Origin: Niastella sp.
GTDB lineage: Bacteria > Bacteroidota > Bacteroidia > Chitinophagales > Chitinophagaceae
Assembly (NCBI GenBank): GCA_017744515.1
Contig: JAGIBF010000026.1
Location: 16,523-80,522, forward strand
Direction of reading: 5' to 3'
Length of the DNA stretch: 64,000 nucleotides
Positions 55,009-63,564 of this stretch are shown in pieces. The position numbers and the translations under genes were made by a program. The notes beneath the pieces are model-generated. The model ran no database searches and was not told the DNA's origin. It saw only the letters and a list, made by a program, of their open reading frames with translations. The first letter of the stretch is position 1. Each line of letters starts with the position of its first letter.

Positions 55009-56301
55009 TTATGCTTTTTGATTCTTTAAGTAGTCTGCCGCTTTCCGGATCAACTCCATTGCCTCTATGTCTTCTTTGTTATCAGCCGTGGGCAGATTAC
55101 GTGCCTTTTGATTTAATTCGTTTAATCTGCCTTTTTCTTCTGCAGTAAGTGATTGTTTTTGTAATAGCTCTTTGCGTTCTTCCAACCACTGTTCTGCTTC
55201 GGGGCCACGAGCACTTTCAACTCCGAATAAGTCACTCGTTAGTATCTGATCAAGCCGCCAGTTTTGGACGCTCTTAATATCATTGTCAATAATTACATGA
55301 TCTCCTTCTTTTCTCAAGAGCACAATGTTGGCGTCTTTAGGAGCTGACTGTACAACGAGTGGGCTGTGAGCAGTAACTATAAATTGTGTTTGAGGAAATC
55401 TTTCAGATAGGTAATCAAATATTTTACGTTGCCATTTAGGGTGAAGGTGTAGGTCTATTTCATCTACTAATACTATAGCAGGTTCAGCCAATGGATTATC
55501 ACTTTCGGGGTAGCGTTCAAACATTCTTGCGGCAAGATCTACCATCCAGGCCACCATAGTTTTGTAGCCTAAGCTGAGTTGATGGATGGTTACCCATCCG
55601 TAAGGGGTTTTAAATTCGACGGTGGATTTGAAGCTGCGTTTAGTTGGCGCTCGAAACCTCATTTCTTCTACGTCTGGCAATAACTCAATTAAAATTTGGT
55701 TAACCTGATTCCTTTTTTTAATTGCAAAGCCTTTTATATTAGATTCTTTACTTGCTGCATAATCCAATTGTAGTAGCCATTCTTCTGCATTGTAGAGTTT
55801 TGCATCGTCATTGAATAACGTATCCGAATTATCAGATTTTTCATCAGTAAGGGAACTTGAACTCATTGAACGATTAGCGCCGTATCCGAAGCACTTTAGA
55901 AAAAGGAGTTCATCTTTCCCTCTAACCTTAGTCCATTCAGGATATTTTTCGGTATCGAACACATCGTTATAAAACCCCAAATTAACTGAAAAGCTATTTG
56001 AATCAATAGTTGAGAAAATGCTAACCTCGCCAAATTTGGGGTTTTTAGAGTCTTGAAAATAATGATCGAATCCCGGAAATTTCTTGAACCCAATAGAATG
56101 TCCATCCATTAAAGAACGATTATCTTTTTCGCTTGCGGCCAAGATTTGTAATAGTGTTGTTTTGCCCGTCCCATTATCTCCCAAAATCACCGTCCACTTT
56201 TTCCAATTACCTTTTCCGTCACTTAAATCAAGCGTTGTTTTAGGGCCGAAACACCTCACATTCTCTACTTCCAATCTTGTAAAATAAACCGGTTCACTCA
56301 T
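55009..56301 (-). CDS. ptuA: ABC-type ATPase, PtuA-like component of a Septu-type defence system
   Basis: A 430-residue AAA/ABC-class ATPase. Walker A GDNGTGKTT lies at residues 41-49, an LSLGYKTMVAW signature-like stretch near 235-245, Walker B IVLVDEIDLHLHPKW near 263-277, and the H-loop FIVTAHSP shortly after. These define the SMC/OLD-like ATPases of defence islands. The C-terminal tail (DQILTSDLFGVESARGPEAEQWLEER) is a charged helical region as in PtuA-like proteins. The ATG at 56301 is chosen; an upstream in-frame start adds 16 residues. Base composition looks more A/T-rich than the flanking AsmA gene, consistent with transfer. Confidence 0.83.
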   Translation of the reverse strand: MSEPVYFTRLEVENVRCFGPKTTLDLSDGKGNWKKWTVILGDNGTGKTTLLQILAASEKDNRSLMDGHSIGFKKFPGFDHYFQDSKNPKFGEVSIFSTIDSNSFSVNLGFYNDVFDTEKYPEWTKVRGKDELLFLKCFGYGANRSMSSSSLTDEKSDNSDTLFNDDAKLYNAEEWLLQLDYAASKESNIKGFAIKKRNQVNQILIELLPDVEEMRFRAPTKRSFKSTVEFKTPYGWVTIHQLSLGYKTMVAWMVDLAARMFERYPESDNPLAEPAIVLVDEIDLHLHPKWQRKIFDYLSERFPQTQFIVTAHSPLVVQSAPKDANIVLLRKEGDHVIIDNDIKSVQNWRLDQILTSDLFGVESARGPEAEQWLEERKELLQKQSLTAEEKGRLNELNQKARNLPTADNKEDIEAMELIRKAADYLKNQKA

Positions 56302-56350
56302 ATTGAAATAGTTACAAAACTTAAAGTTAAGGGATAAGATCAGTATCAAG

Positions 56351-56384
56351 AAAAATCCCTAACCACATGAAGGTCAGGGATTTT
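56351..56384 (-). terminator. Terminator of the AsmA-like gene
   Basis: AAATCCCT and ACC pair with GGT and AGGGATTT around a short loop, with one A-C mismatch. On the minus strand a TTTTTCTT run follows. Confidence 0.8.
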
Positions 56385-56402
56385 ATTGAATTATTATAGC
56401 TT

Positions 56403-59400
56403 TTACTGCTTCGTGGTATCAGTATCTTTCTTCTTTTTCTTGAGGATGTTATTGATCAATCCTTTGCCGGTTTCTTCCAGTCCTTTCTTCACATCTTTGG
56501 TGCCACCTGTGGTACCAGTACTGTCTTTGGTGCCGGAGATCTGTTTGATGAGCTCGTCTTTCACACCTTTTACTACCTGGTTCTTGGCAGAAGCGATGGA
56601 GTCTTTCGTGGCTTGTTTGGCGGCAGCTACCGCGCTGTCGGCGGCGGCTTTCTTGGCTTCTACAAATTGATTAGCCTGATCTTTGATATCCTGCGCCAGG
56701 CTGCTGCCGGCATCTTTCAGGTCGGTTTTGATGGACGGACTGGTAATGCTGCCCCCGATGTTCACTTTCAGGTTGATGATATCACTCAGCTTCACCGGTA
56801 TGCCTTTGCTGCTGGCTTGTGAAGCGAGGTTGTTGACAACCTGATTGGCTTTTTCGCCCAGCTTGGCGCGCGGCACTTTCAGGTTCATCACATAATCCAG
56901 CGATTGATCGAGGCCGTGCATACCACCTATTTCCATGTCCATATCTTTTACCTTTACGTTGAAAGGTTTCACCAATACTTTGCCGTTGGCAAACTCAAAG
57001 TAGTTCTTGATATCTTTTACAGAGATGGCCTGCAGCTCTGTAATGTTAAGTGTAGAGGCCAGCTTTTCCATGGGCTGGAACTTGCTGAGGAAGCCTTCCA
57101 GCAGGAACAGCGTACCATCACCGGTCAGTGAGCTCATATCGGGCATCATGTCTTCTCCCAGCTTTCCTTTCAGGGTCATCTTGGAAGTGAGCTTGCCGGC
57201 AATGAACTTGCCAATCGGCATCAGCTTTTGTACGGTATTGAATGCGTTGAATGTCTTCTGTACGTCCAGGTTCTGCACATCATAAGCCAATGTGATATCT
57301 GGTTTTGTTTTGCTTACCCGGGTAGAGTAGGAGCCGCTGAGTGCAATGCTGCCATCGAGGGCATTCATCTTTACATCCTTCAGCGCTACGGTTTCATCTT
57401 TCAGCTGCAGCGTGCCGTTGATGTTGCTGTAATCCACTTTGTCATACTTCACATTATCAACCTTGGTATTCAGTGTAAGCTGAATGTTCTTGGGAACAGC
57501 AAACGGCGCAGTGCTGGCAGCTGCTGTGGCTGTATCCGGAGCATCGCTGGTAGCGCCCATCAGTTTGTTGAGGTCTACCTTGTCGGCAGACACATTGAGG
57601 GTGCCCGTTAATGGTTCATCCTTCATGGCATAGCCGATCAGGTTGTCGAAGCTGCCATTGGCGTTGAAGTTTGTTTCCATGAACTTACCAGCCAGGTTGT
57701 TCAGAGTTACGTTCTTCGGCGTGAAGGTCAGCATGCTGTTGCTGATGTTTACACCATCTGGATAGTCTTTTGATTTGTAGGATACGTTAGATGCCTTGAT
57801 GCTGCCAGCTGTCTGGAATGCTTCGTACTGGCTTTTATCGATGTATGATTTCTTTCCTTTGAAGGCTACGTCGGCATTGAGCAAACCAGCCAGTGAAGTG
57901 CCCGGCTCGAAGGTATAGAACTGGGCTATGTTGGCCAGGTTCAGTGAACCCTTTACGGTGCCATCGAAATAAGGATCGGAGGCCGGTGTTTTCAACAGCA
58001 ATGTAATATCTGCTGCATCTTTACCTACTTCCACATGGGCTGCGGGTATTTGTACTGTAGTATGATCGGGCACACCGTCGGGGTTCTCGATATTGATCCT
58101 GGCGCTCGTGTTCTGTATCGGTTGCGGGAAATCTTTGGAAGCGTAATACAGGTTGGCGACATCGATAAAGCCTTTGGCACTGAACTCGCCGGGCTTTTGC
58201 TGACTGATCACTGCAACGTTTCCTTTTGCTTCTACATCGGCGCTTACCTGTCCGGCCAGTTTGGTATCGGGCAGTTTTACAAATTGTGTGATGCTGGCCA
58301 GGTTCAGTTTGCCCTTGGCAACTGCATCGATGTATTGATCGGTAACAGGTTTCTTCAGCACCAGCCGGAAGTCGAATGGATCATTACCAAACTCGATATG
58401 CGCTTTGGGGATGTTGACTACTGTATTATCGGTTACGCCATCGGGATTGTTCACCTTCAGGTCGATGTTGATGTTCTTAACCGGTTGCGGTAGGTCAGGG
58501 TATTGGAAGAAACCATCCTGTATGCCCAGGTTGATAGCATAAGCCGGCATTTGAGTGGCGCTGTAGGTACCTTTTACAAATCCGTCGAACAGGGCTTTAC
58601 CGCTCGTTTTGATATTGGCAAAGTCCTGCTGGTATACGGCAGGCACCAGCGACAGGATGCTTTTAAATTCAGTAGAAGGTGCTTTGAAAGCAATGTCCAT
58701 ATTGTAAGTGCTGTCGTTCACCAACTGGAAGAATCCTTCTGTGCTCACCTTCAGATCATTCAATGCGATCTCATCGGTCTTGAAACTGTATTTGCTATTC
58801 TTGTTGTCGATCTGGAAATCGGCATCGATAGCAGTCTTCGTTTTATTGAGGTAGGGGATGCCGCCATAGCTGAAGGTGACGGCATCGGCCGTTGTACCTG
58901 TTTGCAGCGTAAACAGATCGGCCGTGAAGTCGCCGCTGCCTTCGTGGTTGAGGTTGACGATCTCACTGCTCATGCCGGCGCTGGCATCTTCATAGTAGAG
59001 ATAGCCATTGGTAATTTCATACTTCTTCAGGTTCAGCTTGAAAGGGCTGGCTTCTTCTTCGGGTGTGGCGGCGGTTGAAGTATCGGGCTTGGCAATGTCC
59101 CAGTTGGCCTTGCCTTCTTTGGTCACCAGTGCATGGATGCGGGGCTCGTCGACGCTGATGGAATACACCTTCATGTCTTTGGCGCTGAAAACGCTGAAGA
59201 GGTTTACGGCTACGTCGATCTCTTTGGCACTGATGAGGGTATCTTTTGCAAACTCTCCCAACCCGATCACCTGCAGCTCTTCGAGGGCAAGGGACACCTT
59301 GGGGAAGTGCCGGAAGAAGGATAAGCTGACATCTTTAAAATCAGCCTTCGCATTAATATTTTTGTTGATCTGTTCTTTGGCGATCTTAACGATCTTGCCT

Positions 59401-59483
59401 TTGAAGATAAAGGGGGCTGTAAAGAGTATCACGATCAATACCAGCAGGGTAATACCGGTGATCTTGAGAACTTTTTTAAGCAT
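56403..59483 (-). CDS. AsmA-like inner-membrane protein
   Basis: A 1026-residue protein anchored by one N-terminal helix (residues 7-29, VLKITGITLLVLIVILFTAPF), with a large periplasmic repetitive beta-structure. Repeated segments occur with DFTADLFTLQTG, AHIEFGNDPFDFRLVLKKP and AHVEVGKDAADITLLLKTP landmarks. This AsmA/TamB-like architecture is linked to lipid transport between membranes and to outer-membrane assembly. The last ~80 residues are Lys/Ala/Thr-rich and charged. A TAnnTTTG box lies upstream on the minus strand, shared back-to-back with the trmH gene region. Confidence 0.87.
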   Translation of the reverse strand: MLKKVLKITGITLLVLIVILFTAPFIFKGKIVKIAKEQINKNINAKADFKDVSLSFFRHFPKVSLALEELQVIGLGEFAKDTLISAKEIDVAVNLFSVFSAKDMKVYSISVDEPRIHALVTKEGKANWDIAKPDTSTAATPEEEASPFKLNLKKYEITNGYLYYEDASAGMSSEIVNLNHEGSGDFTADLFTLQTGTTADAVTFSYGGIPYLNKTKTAIDADFQIDNKNSKYSFKTDEIALNDLKVSTEGFFQLVNDSTYNMDIAFKAPSTEFKSILSLVPAVYQQDFANIKTSGKALFDGFVKGTYSATQMPAYAINLGIQDGFFQYPDLPQPVKNINIDLKVNNPDGVTDNTVVNIPKAHIEFGNDPFDFRLVLKKPVTDQYIDAVAKGKLNLASITQFVKLPDTKLAGQVSADVEAKGNVAVISQQKPGEFSAKGFIDVANLYYASKDFPQPIQNTSARINIENPDGVPDHTTVQIPAAHVEVGKDAADITLLLKTPASDPYFDGTVKGSLNLANIAQFYTFEPGTSLAGLLNADVAFKGKKSYIDKSQYEAFQTAGSIKASNVSYKSKDYPDGVNISNSMLTFTPKNVTLNNLAGKFMETNFNANGSFDNLIGYAMKDEPLTGTLNVSADKVDLNKLMGATSDAPDTATAAASTAPFAVPKNIQLTLNTKVDNVKYDKVDYSNINGTLQLKDETVALKDVKMNALDGSIALSGSYSTRVSKTKPDITLAYDVQNLDVQKTFNAFNTVQKLMPIGKFIAGKLTSKMTLKGKLGEDMMPDMSSLTGDGTLFLLEGFLSKFQPMEKLASTLNITELQAISVKDIKNYFEFANGKVLVKPFNVKVKDMDMEIGGMHGLDQSLDYVMNLKVPRAKLGEKANQVVNNLASQASSKGIPVKLSDIINLKVNIGGSITSPSIKTDLKDAGSSLAQDIKDQANQFVEAKKAAADSAVAAAKQATKDSIASAKNQVVKGVKDELIKQISGTKDSTGTTGGTKDVKKGLEETGKGLINNILKKKKKDTDTTKQ

Positions 59484-59514
59484 AGGTAATTGGGTTTGCT
59501 GAAGTTAGAGGTTG

Positions 59515-59522
59515 CAAAAATA
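59515..59522 (-). promoter_or_regulatory. -7 element of the AsmA-like gene
   Basis: On the minus strand this reads TATTTTTG, matching TAnnTTTG, 31 nt before the start. An ATTG at a 20-nt spacing could serve as the -33 box. Confidence 0.5.
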
Positions 59523-59557
59523 GTTTATTGTACTTTAGCTTTCAATATTTTACAAAT

Positions 59558-60175
59558 ATGACGCCAGAAAGAAGGGAAAAGTTGTTATCGGTACTAAATA
59601 AACGGCAAAATGACCTTACGATTGTTCTTGAGAATGTATTTGACCCGCATAATATCTCAGCTGTAATGCGTACCTGCGATGCCATCGGCATCCAGGAGCT
59701 GTATGTGCTCAATAACCGGATACCGCGCCACAAGAAATGGGGGGCCAGAAGCAGCAGCAGCGCGGCCAAGTGGCTTACTATACACCAGTATACGGATGCG
59801 GAGGAATGTTTTAAAAAGCTCCGCTCGTCTTATTCCCGCATTTTAACGACCCACCTCAGCGGTGATGCTGTAGATTTGTACAGCATCGATTTCACCGGCT
59901 CTGTGGCGCTCGTTTTTGGTAATGAGCATTCCGGTGTTACGGATGAGATCAGGGCGATGGCGGATGGCAATTTCATCATTCCCCAGCAGGGTATTATTCA
60001 GTCGCTGAATATTTCGGTGGCCTGTGCAGTGACCTTGTATGAGGCTTACCGGCAGAAGAAAAACGCAGGACACTATGAGCAACGGAAGATACAGGAACCG
60101 ATGTTGGGGACGCTGTTGGATGAGTGGGGATTTTATGGGGAGGATAGAGAAGTCGGAAAGTCCGAAAGTCAGTAA
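59558..60175 (+). CDS. trmH: TrmH-like tRNA/rRNA 2'-O-methyltransferase (SpoU family)
   Basis: A 205-residue SPOUT-fold methyltransferase. The three SpoU motifs are visible: NVFDPHNISAVMRTCDAIGI, ALVFGNEHSGVTDEIRAMAD and IIPQQGIIQSLNISVACAVTLYEAYRQ. Length and the TrmH-type N-terminus fit tRNA guanosine-18 2'-O-methylation, but other RNA targets are possible. The ATG at 59558 is used. Its last few codons (SESQ) run into an inverted repeat region, so the C-terminus was probably shaped by the repeat. Confidence 0.88.
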   Translation: MTPERREKLLSVLNKRQNDLTIVLENVFDPHNISAVMRTCDAIGIQELYVLNNRIPRHKKWGARSSSSAAKWLTIHQYTDAEECFKKLRSSYSRILTTHLSGDAVDLYSIDFTGSVALVFGNEHSGVTDEIRAMADGNFIIPQQGIIQSLNISVACAVTLYEAYRQKKNAGHYEQRKIQEPMLGTLLDEWGFYGEDREVGKSESQ

Positions 60176-60251
60176 AAGTCCGGAAGTTGTAAAAACGGAT
60201 TGTCTTCAGGTCTTCTTATCTTCCGGACTTTCGGTCTTCCCGTCTTTCGGA
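60161..60251. repeat. Nested inverted repeat at the trmH 3' end
   Basis: AAAGTCCGGAAG (60175-60186) pairs perfectly with CTTCCGGACTTT (60220-60231), and outside it TCCGAAAG (60161-60168) pairs with CTTTCGGA (60244-60251). The structure starts inside the trmH coding region and ends 20 nt before the thioredoxin gene. It may act as a terminator or be a REP-like dispersed repeat. Confidence 0.82.
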
Positions 60252-60271
60252 CTTACTTAATGACATTAACT

Positions 60272-60757
60272 ATGAAACGAATCATTCTAACCTCATACCT
60301 CTTGCTTCTGACTGCATTGCTTTCCGCGCAGGTGAAGAAGATCAAGATCACCGACCTCGAAGAGTATATCAAGAACAGCGATCATCCATTGGTGATCAGT
60401 TTCTGGGCTACCTGGTGTGCGCCCTGCGTGGAGGAGATACCCTGGTTGCAGGAAGGGGTGGCTAAGTTCAAAGATCAACAAGTGGAACTGGTGCTGGTAA
60501 GCCTGGACTTCCCCAAAGACTTCCCGAAGAATATCGATGCTTTCATCAAAAAGAAAAACTTCAGCGCCACCTTTTACTGGCTCGATGAAACCAATGCTGA
60601 TTACTTCTGTCCCAAAATACATCCCCGTTGGGAAGGCGGCATACCGGCCAATTTGTTTATAAACAACAAAACCGGTTACCGTCGCTTCTTTGATCGCGCG
60701 CTTACCGATCGGCAAGTGGTGCCTGAGATCAACGCTGCGCTGAAACCAACAGGTTAG
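60272..60757 (+). CDS. TlpA-like thioredoxin family protein
   Basis: A 161-residue exported thioredoxin-fold protein. A signal peptide (to about residue 19) is followed by the redox motif WCAPCVEEIPWL in FWATWCAPC, then a TlpA-like fold with VELVLVSLDFPKDFPKN. GGIPANLFINNKTG supplies the cis-Pro loop (the usual thioredoxin position). It would act as an oxidoreductase for disulfides or cytochrome maturation in the periplasm. The ATG at 60272 is used; another in-frame ATG at 60260 is possible. Confidence 0.89.
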   Translation: MKRIILTSYLLLLTALLSAQVKKIKITDLEEYIKNSDHPLVISFWATWCAPCVEEIPWLQEGVAKFKDQQVELVLVSLDFPKDFPKNIDAFIKKKNFSATFYWLDETNADYFCPKIHPRWEGGIPANLFINNKTGYRRFFDRALTDRQVVPEINAALKPTG

Positions 60758-60863
60758 AACCATAATTCTGTTACTTCTTCTCCCCTGTATTCCTGTTCCA
60801 TCCCCATTTAGGGGAAACTTTTCACAGGCCTGACATTTGATTTAGGTTGCTGTAAACTCCTGT

Positions 60864-61673
60864 ATGAAGAAAATGTACCCAATCTATCTGCTGCTTTGTG
60901 CCAGTAGCCTGATAGCCTTTGCTGCCTGTAATAAAGAAGAAGATGTGGAAGTGAACGCTAAAAAGAAAAAGGATACTTCCAGCGAATGTCAGGTTTTATC
61001 GATGTATTATGCTTATTCTTCCGATTCCATTGGTGTAACCGTTTCTTATAATAAATGGGGCTCGCCGGTCCGGGTCACCCAAACTTTAACGGGCACAGGA
61101 CATCCCGATGGTATTTTCTGGTATAATAATAAAAAGCAGCTTACTGATTATATCGGCGCCTACAACGATAACAGTTTTGAGTTCTGGCACCGCTATGTGT
61201 ACGATAACAAGGGCCGTGTGATCCGGGACACCACTTATTTCTTCGGTTATATCGTGAACGGTGAGCCGGATACTTATTACGATCTGGCTGTGATCACTTA
61301 TGAATATGACCAGGAGGAACGTATTGTGCATACCGCGCAAGCCTGGTTCAACGATCCCGCTAACCCGCTTCACACTTATTACTCTTATGATGGCAGTGGC
61401 AACCTGGTTGTACCGGGAGTAGTGTATGATGATAAATCGAGCATACACCGTACAAATCCCGTCTGGATGTTCATTGACCGGAACTACAGCCAGAACAATG
61501 GCTATGCAACTACCTGGAATGCAGATGGCTTGCCCACCCATATGAACCTAAGTGATAAAGGCGGCCGGTTTGCCGGATTTTACTACGGTCGTTTGAGCAA
61601 CATACAATATCAATGTGATGGTAAAAGCGGCAAGGGCAAGGGTAATGGTAACGGTAATAATTCACCTTTCTAA
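60864..61673 (+). CDS. Lipoprotein with YD-like repeats, first of three paralogues
   Basis: A 269-residue lipoprotein (lipobox AACNKEED, cysteine near residue 22). It contains tandem tyrosine/aspartate-rich strands such as WHRYVYDNKGRVIRDTTYFF and TYEYDQEERIVHTAQAW, resembling YD/RHS-type beta repeats but much shorter than true Rhs proteins. It ends in a Gly/Asn/Lys-rich low-complexity tail. It is the first of three neighbouring paralogues (with 61961-62713 and 62724-63485). No enzymatic motif is seen. Role unknown; surface exposure is inference. Confidence 0.78.
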   Translation: MKKMYPIYLLLCASSLIAFAACNKEEDVEVNAKKKKDTSSECQVLSMYYAYSSDSIGVTVSYNKWGSPVRVTQTLTGTGHPDGIFWYNNKKQLTDYIGAYNDNSFEFWHRYVYDNKGRVIRDTTYFFGYIVNGEPDTYYDLAVITYEYDQEERIVHTAQAWFNDPANPLHTYYSYDGSGNLVVPGVVYDDKSSIHRTNPVWMFIDRNYSQNNGYATTWNADGLPTHMNLSDKGGRFAGFYYGRLSNIQYQCDGKSGKGKGNGNGNNSPF

Positions 61674-61732
61674 TACTACGGCCCTTCACTAACTGAAATA
61701 TTCTTGTTACAGACTTATTGGTCACATGAGCG

Positions 61733-61757
61733 ACAGCCGCAATCAAATTGCGGCTGT
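61733..61757 (+). terminator. Hairpin after the first lipoprotein paralogue
   Basis: ACAGCCGCAAT pairs with ATTGCGGCTGT (11 bp) around CAA. Only a short TTA follows, so termination is likely but weak. The remaining stretch to 61960 shows no gene. Confidence 0.7.
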
Positions 61758-61960
61758 TTACATTAGTTTTCCTGAATACCACGAAATGGTAATTGTTGTT
61801 TCCACTAACTTAAGGTAGCTTTAACTATTCTTTTACACCTCTCCGTATACGGTCATCATTCTGCTACCCGACTTCCATAGTCCTTCTTTTTATTTCCAGT
61901 AAACCTATTGCTGCCTGATAGCGGCCTGGTACCTCTTTTCTTAACCTCAAACCTGTTAAT

Positions 61961-62713
61961 ATGAAAAGCGTATATCGCTTTGCCCTGATGCTTTGCATTG
62001 GCGGCGCAATGATTGCTTTAGCCGGATGTAACAAGATGGTAGAATACCTTGAAGATAACCCCACCGCAGAATATACTGCCTGCAAGATCAAAAAGGTAAG
62101 CTGGAATAGTGTCTATTCACCCATGACCTTCCAATACAATAATCATGGTGATCTTGCCGGTATCACTCCTGCTGAGGTTGGAACGGGTTATCCCAACCGT
62201 ATCTTCCGGTATGATGCTTCCCACCGGCTTAAAGAGTATATCATGCCCTATAGCAGTGAGAATGGCGGCTTCGAATTATGGATTCGCTATGTGTACAATA
62301 ACCAAGGGCGTGTAATACGCGATACAACCTGGTCATTTGGTACGTATGGAGAGAACCCTGCCAATGAGTATAATAAGGGTGTTACTACTTATTCTTACGA
62401 TGCGCAAGGCAGGATCAGTCATACGCATTATCAGTCCATCACTTTCCCGCAGGCTGTAACAGATATTGACTATGTATATGATATTAGAGGCAACCTGGTG
62501 GTTTACGGGGCCACGTATGACGACAAGATCAATTATCGCCGTACAGATAAGGTACTGATGTTTATAGAACGCGATTATAGTGTAAACAATATAAAACCGG
62601 TAGGTACCTATAATCAATATCATCTACCCGTGAAGTCGATAGCGACTGCCCTTACTCACCAATTTCTTGACCTGCAGACTGACCAATTGAATATTGAATA
62701 CAAATGCAATTAA
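61961..62713 (+). CDS. Lipoprotein with YD-like repeats, second paralogue
   Basis: A 250-residue lipoprotein (lipobox ALAGCNKM, cysteine near residue 23). It shares the plan of its neighbours: KKVSWNSVYSPMTFQYNNHGD, then LWIRYVYNNQGRVIRDTTW and TTYSYDAQGRISHTHY, ending with a VLMFIERDYSVNN segment. The C-terminal LNIEYKCN has a cysteine at the same place as the third paralogue. It ends 10 nt before the third paralogue, so these two form an operon. Confidence 0.78.
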   Translation: MKSVYRFALMLCIGGAMIALAGCNKMVEYLEDNPTAEYTACKIKKVSWNSVYSPMTFQYNNHGDLAGITPAEVGTGYPNRIFRYDASHRLKEYIMPYSSENGGFELWIRYVYNNQGRVIRDTTWSFGTYGENPANEYNKGVTTYSYDAQGRISHTHYQSITFPQAVTDIDYVYDIRGNLVVYGATYDDKINYRRTDKVLMFIERDYSVNNIKPVGTYNQYHLPVKSIATALTHQFLDLQTDQLNIEYKCN

Positions 62714-62723
62714 ACCCCATTTT

Positions 62724-63485
62724 ATGAATAAAAATAGACGCATTGTTTTGCTGTTGGGTGCTGCACTTAGCATCCTGTTCGTAGGCTGTAATAAACTGGA
62801 AGATTACCTGAAGGATGACCCGCTGGCCACCTACGACCAGTGCCGGGTAGAGAAAATGTTCTGGAACTATGATGGAAGTATTCTTGAAATGAATGTTACG
62901 TACAACAAGCATGGAGATCCTGTCAGTGTCATAAATCCTCAGGGAGGCACCGGGTCGCCCAATATGCTTTTCAAGTATGACAACAAGCGGCGGCTTACGG
63001 ATTATATTATAGCTTATGCCAATGGTGGCTTCGAGCAATGGCACCAGTATGTGTATGACAATAAAGGTCGCGTGATCCGCGATACGGCTTACATGCTGGG
63101 ATGGAATGACAATGGCGTGCCGGCAGATTACTATGATGGCGCGGTGATCTATTACGAATATGACCAGTATGGCCGTATCACCCATACTTCGCAAGACTGG
63201 TGGAGCTATCCCGGTAACCCGCTGGAAACTTATTATTCTTATGATGCCCAGGGCAACCAGGTGGTGCCGGGTGCTGTATACGATAATAAGATCAGCATTC
63301 ACCGTACACACCGTGTATGGATGTTCATCGACAGGAACTATAGTTTGAACAATTGCCATGCTACGGCTTACAATGCCAACAACCTGCCTACCAACCTGAA
63401 GCTTGGCTGGCCCAATCCTTCGGGAACCAAGTTTGCCGGTTATTATGTAGGCACGCTCGACAGTATCGTTTACAAGTGCAAATAA
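62724..63485 (+). CDS. Lipoprotein with YD-like repeats, third paralogue
   Basis: A 253-residue lipoprotein (lipobox LFVGCNKL, cysteine near residue 21). It follows the same order as the others: EKMFWNYDGSILEMNVTYNKHGDPV, WHQYVYDNKGRVIRDTAY, YYEYDQYGRITHTSQDW, WMFIDRNYSLNN, and ends DSIVYKCK. It is closer to the first paralogue in the NPLETYYSYDAQGNQVVPGAVYD region. The ATG at 62724 is used; the longer frame overlaps the previous gene. It is followed by a terminator shared with the convergent thioredoxin gene. Confidence 0.8.
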   Translation: MNKNRRIVLLLGAALSILFVGCNKLEDYLKDDPLATYDQCRVEKMFWNYDGSILEMNVTYNKHGDPVSVINPQGGTGSPNMLFKYDNKRRLTDYIIAYANGGFEQWHQYVYDNKGRVIRDTAYMLGWNDNGVPADYYDGAVIYYEYDQYGRITHTSQDWWSYPGNPLETYYSYDAQGNQVVPGAVYDNKISIHRTHRVWMFIDRNYSLNNCHATAYNANNLPTNLKLGWPNPSGTKFAGYYVGTLDSIVYKCK

Positions 63486-63510
63486 GATAGCAACATTCCG
63501 TACAAAATGA

Positions 63511-63543
63511 GAGAGGGCTATCGTAATGATGGCCCTCTCTTTT
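63511..63543. terminator. Terminator between the lipoprotein operon and the thioredoxin gene
   Basis: GAGAGGGC pairs with GCCCTCTC, extended by ATC/GAT with one mismatch, and four T follow. The palindrome can serve both convergent genes. Confidence 0.85.
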
Positions 63544-63564
63544 AAGATTTTAAAAACGGGGATC

